Below the pieces are notes generated by a model that made no database searches, was not told where the DNA came from, and saw only the letters and a program-made list of their open reading frames with translations. The translations under genes and the position numbers were made by a program. DNA of 53,830 nt. Source: Micromonospora coerulea. Lineage in GTDB: Bacteria > Actinomycetota > Actinomycetes > Mycobacteriales > Micromonosporaceae. The number at the start of each line of letters is the position of its first letter. The first letter of the stretch is position 1. This document shows, piece after piece, positions 20,553 through 29,361 of this stretch. Location: the NCBI RefSeq assembly GCF_016598485.1, contig NZ_JAEMUW010000031.1, forward strand, positions 1 to 53,830, written 5' to 3'.

Positions 20553-20570
20553 TGTGTCGAGCACGACACA
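20553..20570 (+). promoter_or_regulatory. ROK operator candidate 2
   Basis: TGTGTCG and CGACACA form a perfect 7-bp inverted repeat with a four-base centre, 47 bases upstream of the ROK start. It could be an operator for a second regulator or a leader hairpin. Confidence 0.45.
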
Positions 20571-20617
20571 TCGCCGTTGCGTCGATGTGAACGACTCCGA
20601 TGCGGAGGTGAGTCCCG

Positions 20618-21796
20618 GTGCGGACGGTGGACCCCCTGCACGTACGGCTGCTGCGGCTGCTCCGCGACGAGGGGGCGGTGTCCCGGGCGGAGCTCGGCGA
20701 CCGGTTGCAGATGCCGCGCCCCCGCCTCCTCGCCGAGCTGGAACGGCTGGTCGGCCTCGGCTACGTCGCCGAGGCGGGGCTGGCCGCGTCGCGGGGCGGC
20801 CGACGCTCCACTCTGGTCGAGCTGAGCCCGCAGCTGCGCTTCGCCGCGGTCGACCTGGGCGCCAGCTCCATCGATGTCGAGGTGGTCAACGGACGGCTCG
20901 AACCGGTGGCCGCCTATACCGAGCCGGCCGATATCCGCTCCGGTCCCAAGGTCACCCTCCAACGGGTCAACGAGCTGTTGCACAAGGCCAAGGTGGACGG
21001 CGCGTACGAGCGGCTCGACGCGGTCGGCATCGGCGTGCCCGGGCCGGTCAGCTTCCGCGACGGCGTGCCCGTCTCCCCGCCGATCATGCCCGGCTGGGAC
21101 CGCTTCCCCGTCCGTGAGCTGCTCACCCGGGAGCACGGCTGCCCGGCGGTGGTCGACAACGACGTCAACATCATGGCGATCGGCGAGCGGCACGGCGGGG
21201 TCGCCCACTCGGTGGACGACTTCCTCTTCATCAAGATCGGCACCGGGATAGGGTGCGGCATCTACCTCAGCGGTGAGGTCTACCGGGGCACCGACGGCTG
21301 CGCCGGGGACATCGGCCACATCCAGGTCGACGCGAACGGTCCGATGTGCTCCTGCGGCAACCTCGGCTGCCTGGAGGCGCTGTTCAGCGGCGCCGCGCTG
21401 GCCAAGGAGGCGACCGCGGCGGCCCGGGCCGGCATCTCCCCGGCGCTCGCCGAGCGGCTGACCGCCCGGGGCGCGCTGACCGCGCTGGACGTCGCGCAGG
21501 GCGCCGCGGAGGGGGACGTGACCTGCATCCAGCTCATCCGCGACGGCGGCCGGCGGGTCGGCAGCGTGCTGGCCGGCCTGGTCAGCTTCACCAACCCGTC
21601 GATGATCGTGATCGGCGGCGGGCTGGCCCAGCTCGGGCACATCCTGCTCGCCGAGATCCGCAGCGTGGTCTACCGCCGGTCGCTGCCGCTGGCCACCGGC
21701 AACCTGCCCGTCGTCCTCTCCGAGCTCGGCCCGCGGGCCGGGGTCGCCGGGGCGGCCGTGCTCGCCAGCGACCTGGCCTTCGGGGAGGCGTCATGA
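20618..21796 (+). CDS. ROK-family transcriptional regulator
   Basis: 392 residues: N-terminal winged helix-turn-helix (about 1-65, RAELGDRLQMPRPRLLAELERL) fused to a ROK sugar-kinase-like domain. The domain keeps the sugar-site Asp block (VVDNDVNIMAIGE), GTGIGCGIYLSG and the zinc-type cluster CSCGNLGCLEA. It probably represses the sugar transporter operon it heads and is released by the imported sugar or its phosphate. GTG start with GGAGGTGA upstream; its stop overlaps the ATPase start. Confidence 0.92.
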   Translation: MRTVDPLHVRLLRLLRDEGAVSRAELGDRLQMPRPRLLAELERLVGLGYVAEAGLAASRGGRRSTLVELSPQLRFAAVDLGASSIDVEVVNGRLEPVAAYTEPADIRSGPKVTLQRVNELLHKAKVDGAYERLDAVGIGVPGPVSFRDGVPVSPPIMPGWDRFPVRELLTREHGCPAVVDNDVNIMAIGERHGGVAHSVDDFLFIKIGTGIGCGIYLSGEVYRGTDGCAGDIGHIQVDANGPMCSCGNLGCLEALFSGAALAKEATAAARAGISPALAERLTARGALTALDVAQGAAEGDVTCIQLIRDGGRRVGSVLAGLVSFTNPSMIVIGGGLAQLGHILLAEIRSVVYRRSLPLATGNLPVVLSELGPRAGVAGAAVLASDLAFGEAS

Positions 21797-23424
21797 CCGC
21801 ATCCGACGCCGCGAGCGCGCCGACCCCGCCGGACCCCACCACCATGAGCGAGGAGGTCGCCGTGACGAAGGCGCCGCTGGTCGAGGCCCCCGCCGACACC
21901 GTCGCGGGCGAGGTGGTCCTGCGCCTCACCGACGTGGTCAAGACCTTCCCCGGCGTACGCGCGCTGGACGGGGTGCAGCTGGAGGTGCGCGCCGGTGAGG
22001 TGCACTGCCTGCTCGGGCAGAACGGCGCCGGCAAGTCCACCCTGATCAAGGTGCTCTCCGGGGTGCACCGGCCGGACTCCGGCGACGTGTACTGGCGGGG
22101 CGAGCCCGCCACCTTCGCCAACCCGCAGGCCGCGATGCGGGCCGGCATCGCCACCATCTACCAGGAACTCGACCTGGTCGAGGACCTCTCGGTCGCGGAG
22201 AACGCCTTCCTCGGCCACGAGCCGCGCCGGCTCGGCTTCGTCCGCCGGGGCCAGATGGCCCGCCGCACCCGGCAGATCCTCGGCCGGCTCGGCCACCCGG
22301 AGATCCCGCCGGGCCGGATGGTCCGGGCGCTGCCCGCCGCCGGCAAGCAGATCGTCAGCATGGCGCGGGCGCTCTCCCACGAGGCCCGACTGATCATCAT
22401 GGACGAGCCGAGCGCGGTGCTGGCCCACGACGAGGTGGGCAACCTGTTCCGGATCATCCGGGAGCTCACCGCGCAGGGCATCGCGGTCATCTACATCTCC
22501 CACCGGTTGGAGGAGATCCGCGAGATCGGCGACCGGGTGACCGTACTCAAGGACGGCCGGACCACGGCGGCGAACCTGCCGGCGCGCGAGACCCCGACCC
22601 GCGACCTGGTCTCGCGGATGACCGGCCGCAGCATCGAGTACGTCTTCCCGGACCGCCCGGCCGCCGAACCGGACGGCGCCGAACTGCTGCGGGTGGACGG
22701 CCTGACCCGGGCCGGCGAGTTCGCCGACGTGTCGCTGACCGTGCGGGCCGGCGAGATCGTCGGCATCGCCGGGCTGGTCGGCTCTGGCCGCTCGGAGCTG
22801 CTGGAGACCATCTTCGGTGCCCGGCGCGCGCAGGCCGGCACGGTCCGGATGGGCGGTCGCGCGCTGCGGCCCGGCAGCGTCGGCGCGGCGGTGCGGGCGG
22901 GCATGGGCATGGCCCCCGAGGAACGCAAGAGCCAGGCGCTGCTGCTCGGCGAGCCGATCTATCGCAACGTCACCCTGGCGACCTTCGGCCGGTACGCCCG
23001 CCTCGGTTTCACCGACACCGGGCGGGAGCGGGCCGAGGCGGACCGGATCGCCGACTCCCTGGAGCTGCGTCCCCGCGACGTACGCCGGCCGGTCCGCACC
23101 CTGTCCGGGGGCAACCAGCAGAAGGTGGTGGTCGGTCGCTGGCTGCTCGGCGACACCCGGCTGCTGCTGCTCGACGAGCCGACCCGGGGCGTGGACGTGG
23201 GCGCCCGGGCCGAGCTCTACCAGGTGATCCGCGCGCTGGCCGCCCGGGGCGTCGGCGTCCTGCTGGTCTCCAGCGAGGTGCCCGAGGTGCTGGGGCTGGC
23301 CGACCGGGTCCTGGTGATGCGGGAGGGCCGGGTGGTCCGCGAGGCCCCGGCCGGCGAACTCGACGAGAACACGGTGCTCGACCTCGTCATGGCGGGGTCC
23401 CTCATGGAAGGTGCGCCAGCATGA
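21793..23424 (+). CDS. Sugar ABC importer ATPase, two nucleotide-binding domains (RbsA-like)
   Basis: 543-residue duplicated ATPase of the CUT2 class. Domain 1 has Walker A GQNGAGKST and Walker B LIIMDEPSAVLA but a degenerate signature (LPAAGKQIVSMARAL); domain 2 has a modified Walker A (GLVGSGRSELLE), the strong signature LSGGNQQKVVV and Walker B LLLLDEPTRGVD. This asymmetry is normal for RbsA/XylG/MglA. Start ATG 21793 overlaps the ROK stop; GTG 21862 preceded by GAGGAGG is an alternative that would drop 23 low-complexity residues. Confidence 0.94.
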   Translation: MTASDAASAPTPPDPTTMSEEVAVTKAPLVEAPADTVAGEVVLRLTDVVKTFPGVRALDGVQLEVRAGEVHCLLGQNGAGKSTLIKVLSGVHRPDSGDVYWRGEPATFANPQAAMRAGIATIYQELDLVEDLSVAENAFLGHEPRRLGFVRRGQMARRTRQILGRLGHPEIPPGRMVRALPAAGKQIVSMARALSHEARLIIMDEPSAVLAHDEVGNLFRIIRELTAQGIAVIYISHRLEEIREIGDRVTVLKDGRTTAANLPARETPTRDLVSRMTGRSIEYVFPDRPAAEPDGAELLRVDGLTRAGEFADVSLTVRAGEIVGIAGLVGSGRSELLETIFGARRAQAGTVRMGGRALRPGSVGAAVRAGMGMAPEERKSQALLLGEPIYRNVTLATFGRYARLGFTDTGRERAEADRIADSLELRPRDVRRPVRTLSGGNQQKVVVGRWLLGDTRLLLLDEPTRGVDVGARAELYQVIRALAARGVGVLLVSSEVPEVLGLADRVLVMREGRVVREAPAGELDENTVLDLVMAGSLMEGAPA

Positions 23425-24530
23425 GTGAGATGACTCCGACGGCGACGTCGGCGCGGGCGGACCTGCCGGCGCCGTCGCCGCCGGTCGACCCGGCCGAGAC
23501 GGCGGCGAAGGCCGACGCCGCGCGGCGGCTCTCCTGGTGGCGGGGTGACGGCGGCGAGGGCGTCCGCCGCAACCTCGGCCTCATCGGGGTGCTGGTGGTG
23601 CTGATCGTGATCGGCATCCTCACCCGACCGGATCTCTACGGCGACTCGAACTGGGTGTGGGACAACATCCTCACCATCCTCAAGCTCGCCTCGGTGGTCG
23701 GCGTGGTCACCGTCGGGATGACCTTCGTGATCATCGGTGGCGGCATCGACCTCTCGGTCGGCGCGATCGTCGCGCTGGCCGGGGTCTGGGCCACCACCGT
23801 GGCCACCCAGAGCTACGGCGCCGGGGGCATGGTCTTCGCGGCGCTCACCGTCGGGCTGGCGGTCGGCCTGGTCAACGGGGTGCTCATCTCGTACGGCCGG
23901 CTGGTGCCCTTCATCGCCACGCTGGCCGTGCTGGTGGCCGCCCGCGGCCTGGCCGCGGAGATCTCCGACAAGCAGACCCAGGTGTCCAGCAACACCTTCA
24001 TCAACGGCATCGCCAGCAACAAGCTGCTCGGCATCCCGCTGCTGGTCTACATCCTCGCCGCGGTGGTCGCGGCCGGCTGGGTGCTGCTCAACCGCACCAC
24101 CTTCGGGCGGCGCACGGTGGCCGTCGGCGGCAACCCGGAGGCGGCCCGGCTGGCCGGCATCAACGTCCGGCGGCACACCCTGCTGCTCTACGCGCTCTCC
24201 GGGCTGTGCTGCGGCATCGCCGCCATCATGCTCACCGCCCAGGCCAACTCGGCCCAGGCGGCGATGGCCAACCTCTACGAGCTGGACGCGATCGCCGCCG
24301 CGATCATCGGCGGCACGCTGCTCAGCGGCGGGCGGGGAACGATCATCGGCTCCCTGCTCGGCGTGATCATCTTCTCGACGATCACCAACCTCTTCGCCAT
24401 CAACGGCCTCTCCACCGAGGCCCAGAACATGGTCAAGGGCGGCATCATCGTCGCCGCCGTCCTGGTCCAGCAGGTGCAGTTCCGCAGCCTCACCCAGTTC
24501 CTCGGCCGTAACCGGGCCACCACCACCTGA
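23421..24530 (+). CDS. Sugar ABC importer permease (RbsC-like)
   Basis: 369 residues with ~8-10 membrane helices and the CUT2 permease hallmarks MTFVIIGGGIDLSVG and, near the end, AIIGGTLLSGGRGTIIGSLLG. It has a ~50-residue hydrophilic, Ala/Pro-rich N-terminal tail. Overlaps the ATPase gene by four bases. Works as a homodimer with the two-domain ATPase and the binding protein encoded next. Confidence 0.94.
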   Translation: MSEMTPTATSARADLPAPSPPVDPAETAAKADAARRLSWWRGDGGEGVRRNLGLIGVLVVLIVIGILTRPDLYGDSNWVWDNILTILKLASVVGVVTVGMTFVIIGGGIDLSVGAIVALAGVWATTVATQSYGAGGMVFAALTVGLAVGLVNGVLISYGRLVPFIATLAVLVAARGLAAEISDKQTQVSSNTFINGIASNKLLGIPLLVYILAAVVAAGWVLLNRTTFGRRTVAVGGNPEAARLAGINVRRHTLLLYALSGLCCGIAAIMLTAQANSAQAAMANLYELDAIAAAIIGGTLLSGGRGTIIGSLLGVIIFSTITNLFAINGLSTEAQNMVKGGIIVAAVLVQQVQFRSLTQFLGRNRATTT

Positions 24531-24546
24531 CCCATCGCGACATCGG

Positions 24547-24573
24547 CGGCCACCTCGACAGCGACGGTGGCCG
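24547..24573 (+). terminator. Intercistronic hairpin before binding-protein gene
   Basis: CGGCCACC and GGTGGCCG pair around 11 bases; a CCCTTTTT tract follows at 24586-24593. Such elements inside ABC operons commonly act as partial terminators or message stabilisers that raise binding-protein levels. Confidence 0.5.
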
Positions 24574-24623
24574 GGCTCAGCACACCCTTTTTCCACCCCA
24601 CCACCTCATAAATGGAGGTCGTC

Positions 24624-25676
24624 ATGACCCAGCACAGTCGCGATCTGTCGCGCCGCCGGCTGCTGTTCGGCGGGGCCGCGCTCTCCGCCGGCGTCGTGCT
24701 CGCCGGCTGCACCAGCAACGAGACGGCGCCGACCGCCGCCCAGACGAAGGCCGCCGCGGCCGGCGGCAACGCCGACCCGGGCAAGAAGGTGACCATCGGC
24801 TTCTCCGCCCCGGCCGCCGACCACGGCTGGATCGCCGCCATCACCAACAACGCCAAGGCGCAGGCCGGGGCGTACTCGGACGTGGAGTTCAAGAGCGTGG
24901 AGGCCGGCGCGGACGCGGCGGCCCAGCGCGCGGCGCTCTCCACGCTGATCTCCCAGAAGCCGGACGTGATCGTGCTGCTGCCGTACGACGGCAAGGAGCT
25001 CAACGCGTTCGGCCTGGAGGCGATGAAGGCCGGCATCCCGGTGGTCAACCTGGACCGGGCCTTCCCCGACGCGCGCGCCTACCGGCTCCAGATCAAGGGT
25101 GACAACTACGGCATGGGGGTGGCCGCGGCCACCTACATCGTCGCGCAGCTCAAGGCCAAGGGCGTGAGCAACCCGGTCATCGGCGAGATCCCCGGTATTG
25201 ACTCGCTGGAGCTGACCCAGGAACGCTCCAAGGGCTTCGCCGACACCCTCGCCGCGAACGGCCTGAAGGTGGCCAACCGGCGCCCGGCCGAGTTCACCGC
25301 CGACTCCGGCCAGCAGGCGGCCACCGGACTGCTCCAGGCGCTGCCGAAGATCGACGCGCTCTGGAACCACGACGACGACCAGGGCATCGGCGTCCTGGCC
25401 GCGGTCAACCAGGCCAACCGCAAGGAGTTCTTCATGGTCGGTGGCGCCGGCTCGAAGAAGGCGATGGAGGACATCCAGGCCGACAACACGGTGCTCAAGG
25501 CCACCGTCACCTACAGCCCGTCGATGGCCTCCTCGGCCATTTCCCTGGCCCGCCTGATCGGCCAGGGCAAGGGCATGTCCGACCTGGTGGAACTCCAGGT
25601 TCCCAAGGAGATCGTGCTCGCCTCGGAGACGATCACCAAGGAGAACGCGGGCGACTACCTGAAGCTCGGGTTCTGA
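24624..25676 (+). CDS. Sugar-binding lipoprotein (periplasmic-binding-protein fold type I)
   Basis: Extracellular substrate-binding subunit of the CUT2 importer, 350 residues. The N-terminus has a twin-arginine pattern (SRRRLLFGG) followed by a lipobox LAGC, so it is probably a Tat-exported lipoprotein. The mature part is ribose/inositol-binding-like: TIGFSAPAADHGW, then QKPDVIVLLPYDGKEL and a NLDRAF hinge block. ATG 24624 is chosen over ATG 24612 because GGAGG (24614-24618) sits five bases before it. Ligand not determinable; a ribose-, inositol- or glycoside-like compound fits. Confidence 0.93.
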   Translation: MTQHSRDLSRRRLLFGGAALSAGVVLAGCTSNETAPTAAQTKAAAAGGNADPGKKVTIGFSAPAADHGWIAAITNNAKAQAGAYSDVEFKSVEAGADAAAQRAALSTLISQKPDVIVLLPYDGKELNAFGLEAMKAGIPVVNLDRAFPDARAYRLQIKGDNYGMGVAAATYIVAQLKAKGVSNPVIGEIPGIDSLELTQERSKGFADTLAANGLKVANRRPAEFTADSGQQAATGLLQALPKIDALWNHDDDQGIGVLAAVNQANRKEFFMVGGAGSKKAMEDIQADNTVLKATVTYSPSMASSAISLARLIGQGKGMSDLVELQVPKEIVLASETITKENAGDYLKLGF

Positions 25677-25696
25677 CACACGGGGGGAGACCCACC

Positions 25697-26908
25697 TTGT
25701 CCACTCACGACAGACACCTGCGGGTCGGCATGGTCGGCTACGCGTTCATGGGCGCGGCGCACTCCCAGGCGTGGCGCACCGTGAACCGGGTGTACGACCT
25801 GCCCGCGCGGGTCCGGATGTCGCTCGTCTGCGGCCGGGACGAGTCGAAGGTGGCCGACGCCGCCGACCGGCTCGGCTGGGACGGGTACACCACGGACTGG
25901 CGGCGGCTGGTCGAGTCCGACGAGATCGACGTGGTCGACATCTGCACGCCGGGTGACAGCCACTGCGAGATCGCGATCGCCGCGCTGGCCGCCGGCAAGC
26001 ACGTGCTCTGCGAGAAGCCGCTGGCCAACACCGTCGAGGAGGCGCGCCTGATGGCGGCCGCCGCCGCCCGGGCCCGGGCGGACGGGGTGCGCGCCATGTG
26101 CGGGTTCAACTACCGCCGGGTGCCGGCGGTCACCATGATGCGGCAGCTGGTCGCCGACGGACGGCTCGGCGTGATCCGGCACGTCCGGGCGGCGTACCTG
26201 CAGGACTGGATCGTGGACCCGCAGTTCCCGCTGGTCTGGCGGTTGCAGAGGGACAGGGCGGGCTCCGGCGCGCTCGGCGACATCGGCGCGCACATCATCG
26301 ATCTCACGCAGTTCGTCACCGGGCAGCGGATCAGCGGGGTCAGCGCGCTGACCGAGACCTTCGTCAAGGAACGGCCGTTGCCGACCGGGTCGAGCGGCCT
26401 GGCCGCCCAGGCGGACGGCAACGGCCGGGCCACCGGCCCGGTCACCGTCGACGACGCGGCGGTCTTCGTCGCCCGCCTCGACGGCGGGGCGGTGGCCACG
26501 TACGAGGCGAGCCGCTTCGCCACCGGGCGGAAGAACGCGCTCCGGGTGGAGATCAACGGCTCGCTCGGCACCGTGGTGTTCGACCTGGAACGCCTCAACG
26601 AGCTGGAGTTCTACGACGCCACCCGGCCCGCGGCCGAGCAGGGGTTCACCCGGATCCTGGTGACCGAGGGCGAGCATCCGTACATGTCGGCCTGGTGGCC
26701 GCCGGGGCACATCATCGGCTACGAGCACTCCTTCACCCACCAGATGCGGGACTTCGTCGAGGCGGTCGCCACCGGCGCCGATCCGACCCCGTCGTTCGCC
26801 GACGCGTTGCAGGTCCAGCTGGTGCTGGACGCGGTGACCCGCTCGGCCGAGCAGGGTTCCTCCTGGACGGAGGTGACACCCGCGCTGGCGGCCGAGGTGG
26901 CCGCCTGA
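25697..26908 (+). CDS. Gfo/Idh/MocA-family oxidoreductase
   Basis: NAD(P)-dependent sugar or cyclitol dehydrogenase, 403 residues. Rossmann domain with GYAFMGAAH in place of the classical GxGxxG, the diagnostic CEKPLA motif, and the C-terminal alpha/beta substrate domain containing GDIGAHIIDLTQF (family catalytic Asp/His block). Starts with TTG 25697 after GGGGGGAGA. Following the transporter operon with a 20-base gap, it probably oxidises the imported sugar (inositol 2-dehydrogenase and 3-ketoglycoside-forming enzymes belong here). Confidence 0.92.
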   Translation: MSTHDRHLRVGMVGYAFMGAAHSQAWRTVNRVYDLPARVRMSLVCGRDESKVADAADRLGWDGYTTDWRRLVESDEIDVVDICTPGDSHCEIAIAALAAGKHVLCEKPLANTVEEARLMAAAAARARADGVRAMCGFNYRRVPAVTMMRQLVADGRLGVIRHVRAAYLQDWIVDPQFPLVWRLQRDRAGSGALGDIGAHIIDLTQFVTGQRISGVSALTETFVKERPLPTGSSGLAAQADGNGRATGPVTVDDAAVFVARLDGGAVATYEASRFATGRKNALRVEINGSLGTVVFDLERLNELEFYDATRPAAEQGFTRILVTEGEHPYMSAWWPPGHIIGYEHSFTHQMRDFVEAVATGADPTPSFADALQVQLVLDAVTRSAEQGSSWTEVTPALAAEVAA

Positions 26909-26914
26909 CCCACC

Positions 26915-26942
26915 GCGGCGCCGGCCGACCCGCCGGCGCCGC
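26915..26942 (+). terminator. Terminator after sugar operon
   Basis: GCGGCGCCGGC (26915-26925) and GCCGGCGCCGC (26932-26942), an 11-bp perfect stem with a six-base loop, seven bases after the oxidoreductase stop. A second small hairpin (CCGGCT/AGCCGG, 26947-26964) follows. Confidence 0.72.
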
Positions 26943-26964
26943 CCGACCGGCTTTCCGGAGCCGG

Positions 26965-27323
26965 CCGGCGAGGGACCGGCCGCGGTTGCGCCCCGCGGCC
27001 GGGCCGAGGCCGGCGCCGGAGGGCGTGCCACCGGAACCACTCCGGTGCGGCACGAGCAGCACGGCCGTCCGGTGCGGCCGGACCGGGATTCCCCGGCCGC
27101 ACCGGCGGACGCGTACCAGGGATGCGGGGGAGGTAGGACCGGGACGCCGACCGGGCCTGCCTGCCAGCCTCGTCCGTCACCCGCCCGGGACCCCGTCCAG
27201 CGGCGCTGCCGCCGACTTCGCCGCCGGACCCGGACGCAACCCGCGACGGACCGGCGGACGGGGCCCATCCGCACCTCGACGACCAGCGAGAACTCGGCAC
27301 GGAGGTTCCAGGGGAGGAGCACG
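26965..27323 (+). promoter_or_regulatory. Non-coding region upstream of the ebo-like operon
   Basis: About 360 bases with no supportable gene; an in-frame upward extension of the next gene is Arg/Pro-rich and unlike its relatives. It must contain the promoter of the eight-gene operon, but I cannot identify reliable -35/-10 boxes. The ribosome-binding site GGGGAGGAG (27311-27319) precedes ATG 27324. Confidence 0.4.
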
Positions 27324-28484
27324 ATGCGTACGGGAGTCTGGCTGATGGGAGTGCGTGGCTCGGTCGCGACCACCAGCATCGTCGGGGCGCTCGCCCTGCG
27401 GGCCGGGCTCACCGGCCCGACCGGCTGTGTGACCGAGCTGCCCGAGCTGCGCGGGCCGGCCCTGCCCGCCTTCACCGATCTGGTGGTGGGCGGGCACGAC
27501 GTGGCGGCCACCCCGCTGACGAAGCGCGCCGAGGCGCTGGCCGCGGCCGGCGTGCTGCCCGGCCGGCTGGTCGACGCGCTCACCGACGAGCTGGCCGGCG
27601 TCGAGGAGGCGCTGCGCCCCGCGCCGGTCGGGGGCACCCAGGCCGAACGGGCCGCCGCGGTGGTCCACGACCTCACCGACTTCCGGCGGCGGCACGGGCT
27701 GGACCGGGTGGTAGTGGTGAACGTCTCCGCGACCGAACCGGCCGCCGTCCCGCACCCCGCGCACCTCGACCCCACCGCCCTGCGCGACGCGCTGGCCGGC
27801 CCCGAGGAGGTGCTGCCGGCCAGCTCGCTGTACGCGTACGCGGCGTTCACCGCCGGCTGCCCGTACGTCGACTTCACGCCGTCGACCGGGGCCCGGCTGC
27901 CGGCGCTGGCGGCGCTGGCCGCCGAGCGCGGCCTGCCGTACGCCGGGAACGACGGGAAGACCGGGGAGACCCTGGTCAAGTCGGTGCTGGCGCCGATGTT
28001 CGCGATGCGGCACCTGGCCGTCCGTTCCTGGTCCGGAGTGAACCTGCTCGGCGGCGGCGACGGCGCGACGCTGGCGGAGCCGGCCGCGAACGCCGCCAAG
28101 GTGAGCAGCAAGCAGCGGGTGCTCGCCGAGACCCTCGGCTACGTCCCGCAGGGCGGCACCCGGATCGAGCACGTCGAGGAGCTGGGCGACTTCAAGACCG
28201 CCTGGGACCTGGTCACCTTCGCCGGCTTCCTGGGCACCGGGATGCGGATGGAGTTCACCTGGCACGGCTGCGACTCGGCGCTGGCCGCCCCGCTGGTGCT
28301 CGACCTGGCCCGGCTGACCGCCGCCGCGCACGCCGCCGGCCGGCGCGGGCCCCTCGCCGAACTGGCCTTCTTCTTCAAGGATCCGCTGGACGCCCGCAGC
28401 CACGGCCTCGCCGAGCAGTGGGTGACGCTGCGCGACTTCGTCGCCGAGCTGCACTCCGGGAGCGCCGATGACCAGGCTCGCTGA
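27324..28484 (+). CDS. Inositol-phosphate synthase-like protein (sugar-phosphate cyclase)
   Basis: Predicted to cyclise glucose 6-phosphate to inositol phosphate with bound NAD, or a close analogue of that reaction. 386 residues; blocks typical of inositol-3-phosphate synthase are present: Rossmann start GVRGSVATTS (9-18), VNVSATEP (132-139), SSLYAYAAFTAGCPYVDFTPS-like region (167-187), GNDGKTGETLVKS (208-220) and NLLGGGDG (240-247). It is shorter than eukaryotic enzymes and differs from the mycobacterial Ino1 pattern. Its place as first gene of an ebo-like operon suggests a specialised cyclitol rather than bulk inositol supply. Overlaps the prenyltransferase gene by 17 bases. Confidence 0.85.
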   Translation: MRTGVWLMGVRGSVATTSIVGALALRAGLTGPTGCVTELPELRGPALPAFTDLVVGGHDVAATPLTKRAEALAAAGVLPGRLVDALTDELAGVEEALRPAPVGGTQAERAAAVVHDLTDFRRRHGLDRVVVVNVSATEPAAVPHPAHLDPTALRDALAGPEEVLPASSLYAYAAFTAGCPYVDFTPSTGARLPALAALAAERGLPYAGNDGKTGETLVKSVLAPMFAMRHLAVRSWSGVNLLGGGDGATLAEPAANAAKVSSKQRVLAETLGYVPQGGTRIEHVEELGDFKTAWDLVTFAGFLGTGMRMEFTWHGCDSALAAPLVLDLARLTAAAHAAGRRGPLAELAFFFKDPLDARSHGLAEQWVTLRDFVAELHSGSADDQAR

Positions 28485-29361
28485 CCTCGCCGAGCTGGTC
28501 CGCGCGCCGGCCGCGCTCTCCGTACCGGGGGACGTGCTGGCCGGTGCCGCGGCGGCGGGTGTCCTGGGTCGCCGGACGCCGGCGCTGGCCGGGTCGTCGG
28601 TGCTGCTCTACTGGGCCGGCATGGCGGCCAACGACTGGGCCGACCGCCGGCTGGACACGGTGGAGCGGCCGGAGCGGCCAATCCCGTCCGGCCGGGTGAG
28701 TGCGCCGGCAGCGCTCGGGCTGGCCGCCGGCCTCACCGCCGCCGGGCTCGCCCTGGCCACCGCCGCCGGGGGCCGGCGGGCGGCGGCCGTCGCGGTGCCG
28801 CTCACCGCCGCCATCTGGGGGTACGACCTGCTGGCCAAGAACACCGCCGCCGGTCCCGTCGTGATGGCGGCCTGCCGGGGGCTGGACGTGCTCCTCGGCG
28901 CGACCTCGGCCGGCCCCCGGACGAGTGGCCACCGGCTGGGCGGTGGAGCGTCGGCGGGCGCCCGCCTCGCCCGCGCGTTGCCGGCGGCGCTGACCGTCGC
29001 CGCGCACACCTGGACGGTCACCGCCCTGTCCCGCCGCGAGGTCAGCGGCGCCGACCGGCGGCTGCCCCGGGCGACCCTCGCCGGTACCGCCGTCGTGGCG
29101 GCGACCGCGCTCGGCCGGACAAGTCCGGTCCCGGCCGTGCTCGCCGCCGGCTACGCCGCCCGGTACGGCTCGGCCCAGGCCCGGGTGCTGGCCGACCCGT
29201 CGCCCGGCCGGGTCCGTGCCGCCGTCGGCGCCGGCATCACCGGACTGCCCGCGTTGCAGGGCGCGCTGACCGCGCGGGCCGGCGCCCGAGTACTGGGCCT
29301 GGCCGTCGCGGCGGCAGCCCCGCTGGGGCGCCGTCTCGCCCGGTTGGTGTCGCCGACATGA
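28468..29361 (+). CDS. eboC: UbiA-superfamily prenyltransferase, EboC-like
   Basis: Integral membrane prenyltransferase of 297 residues with about seven to eight hydrophobic segments. The first UbiA Asp motif is intact (NDWADRRLD, Asn55-Asp56-Asp59-Asp63) followed by ERPIPSGR; the second region (GYDLLAKN, Asp120, and RGLD, Asp140) is weaker than in canonical UbiA. It would join a polyprenyl diphosphate to a polar acceptor at the membrane. The acceptor is unknown; the neighbouring cyclase suggests a cyclitol phosphate. A polyprenyl diphosphate synthase closes the same operon. Confidence 0.82.
   Translation: MTRLADLAELVRAPAALSVPGDVLAGAAAAGVLGRRTPALAGSSVLLYWAGMAANDWADRRLDTVERPERPIPSGRVSAPAALGLAAGLTAAGLALATAAGGRRAAAVAVPLTAAIWGYDLLAKNTAAGPVVMAACRGLDVLLGATSAGPRTSGHRLGGGASAGARLARALPAALTVAAHTWTVTALSRREVSGADRRLPRATLAGTAVVAATALGRTSPVPAVLAAGYAARYGSAQARVLADPSPGRVRAAVGAGITGLPALQGALTARAGARVLGLAVAAAAPLGRRLARLVSPT

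Noticed and set aside
21793..23424. Degenerate ABC signature in the first half of the sugar ATPase as a loss-of-function sign
   Set aside because: An asymmetric pair of sites is normal in RbsA/XylG/MglA-type ATPases.
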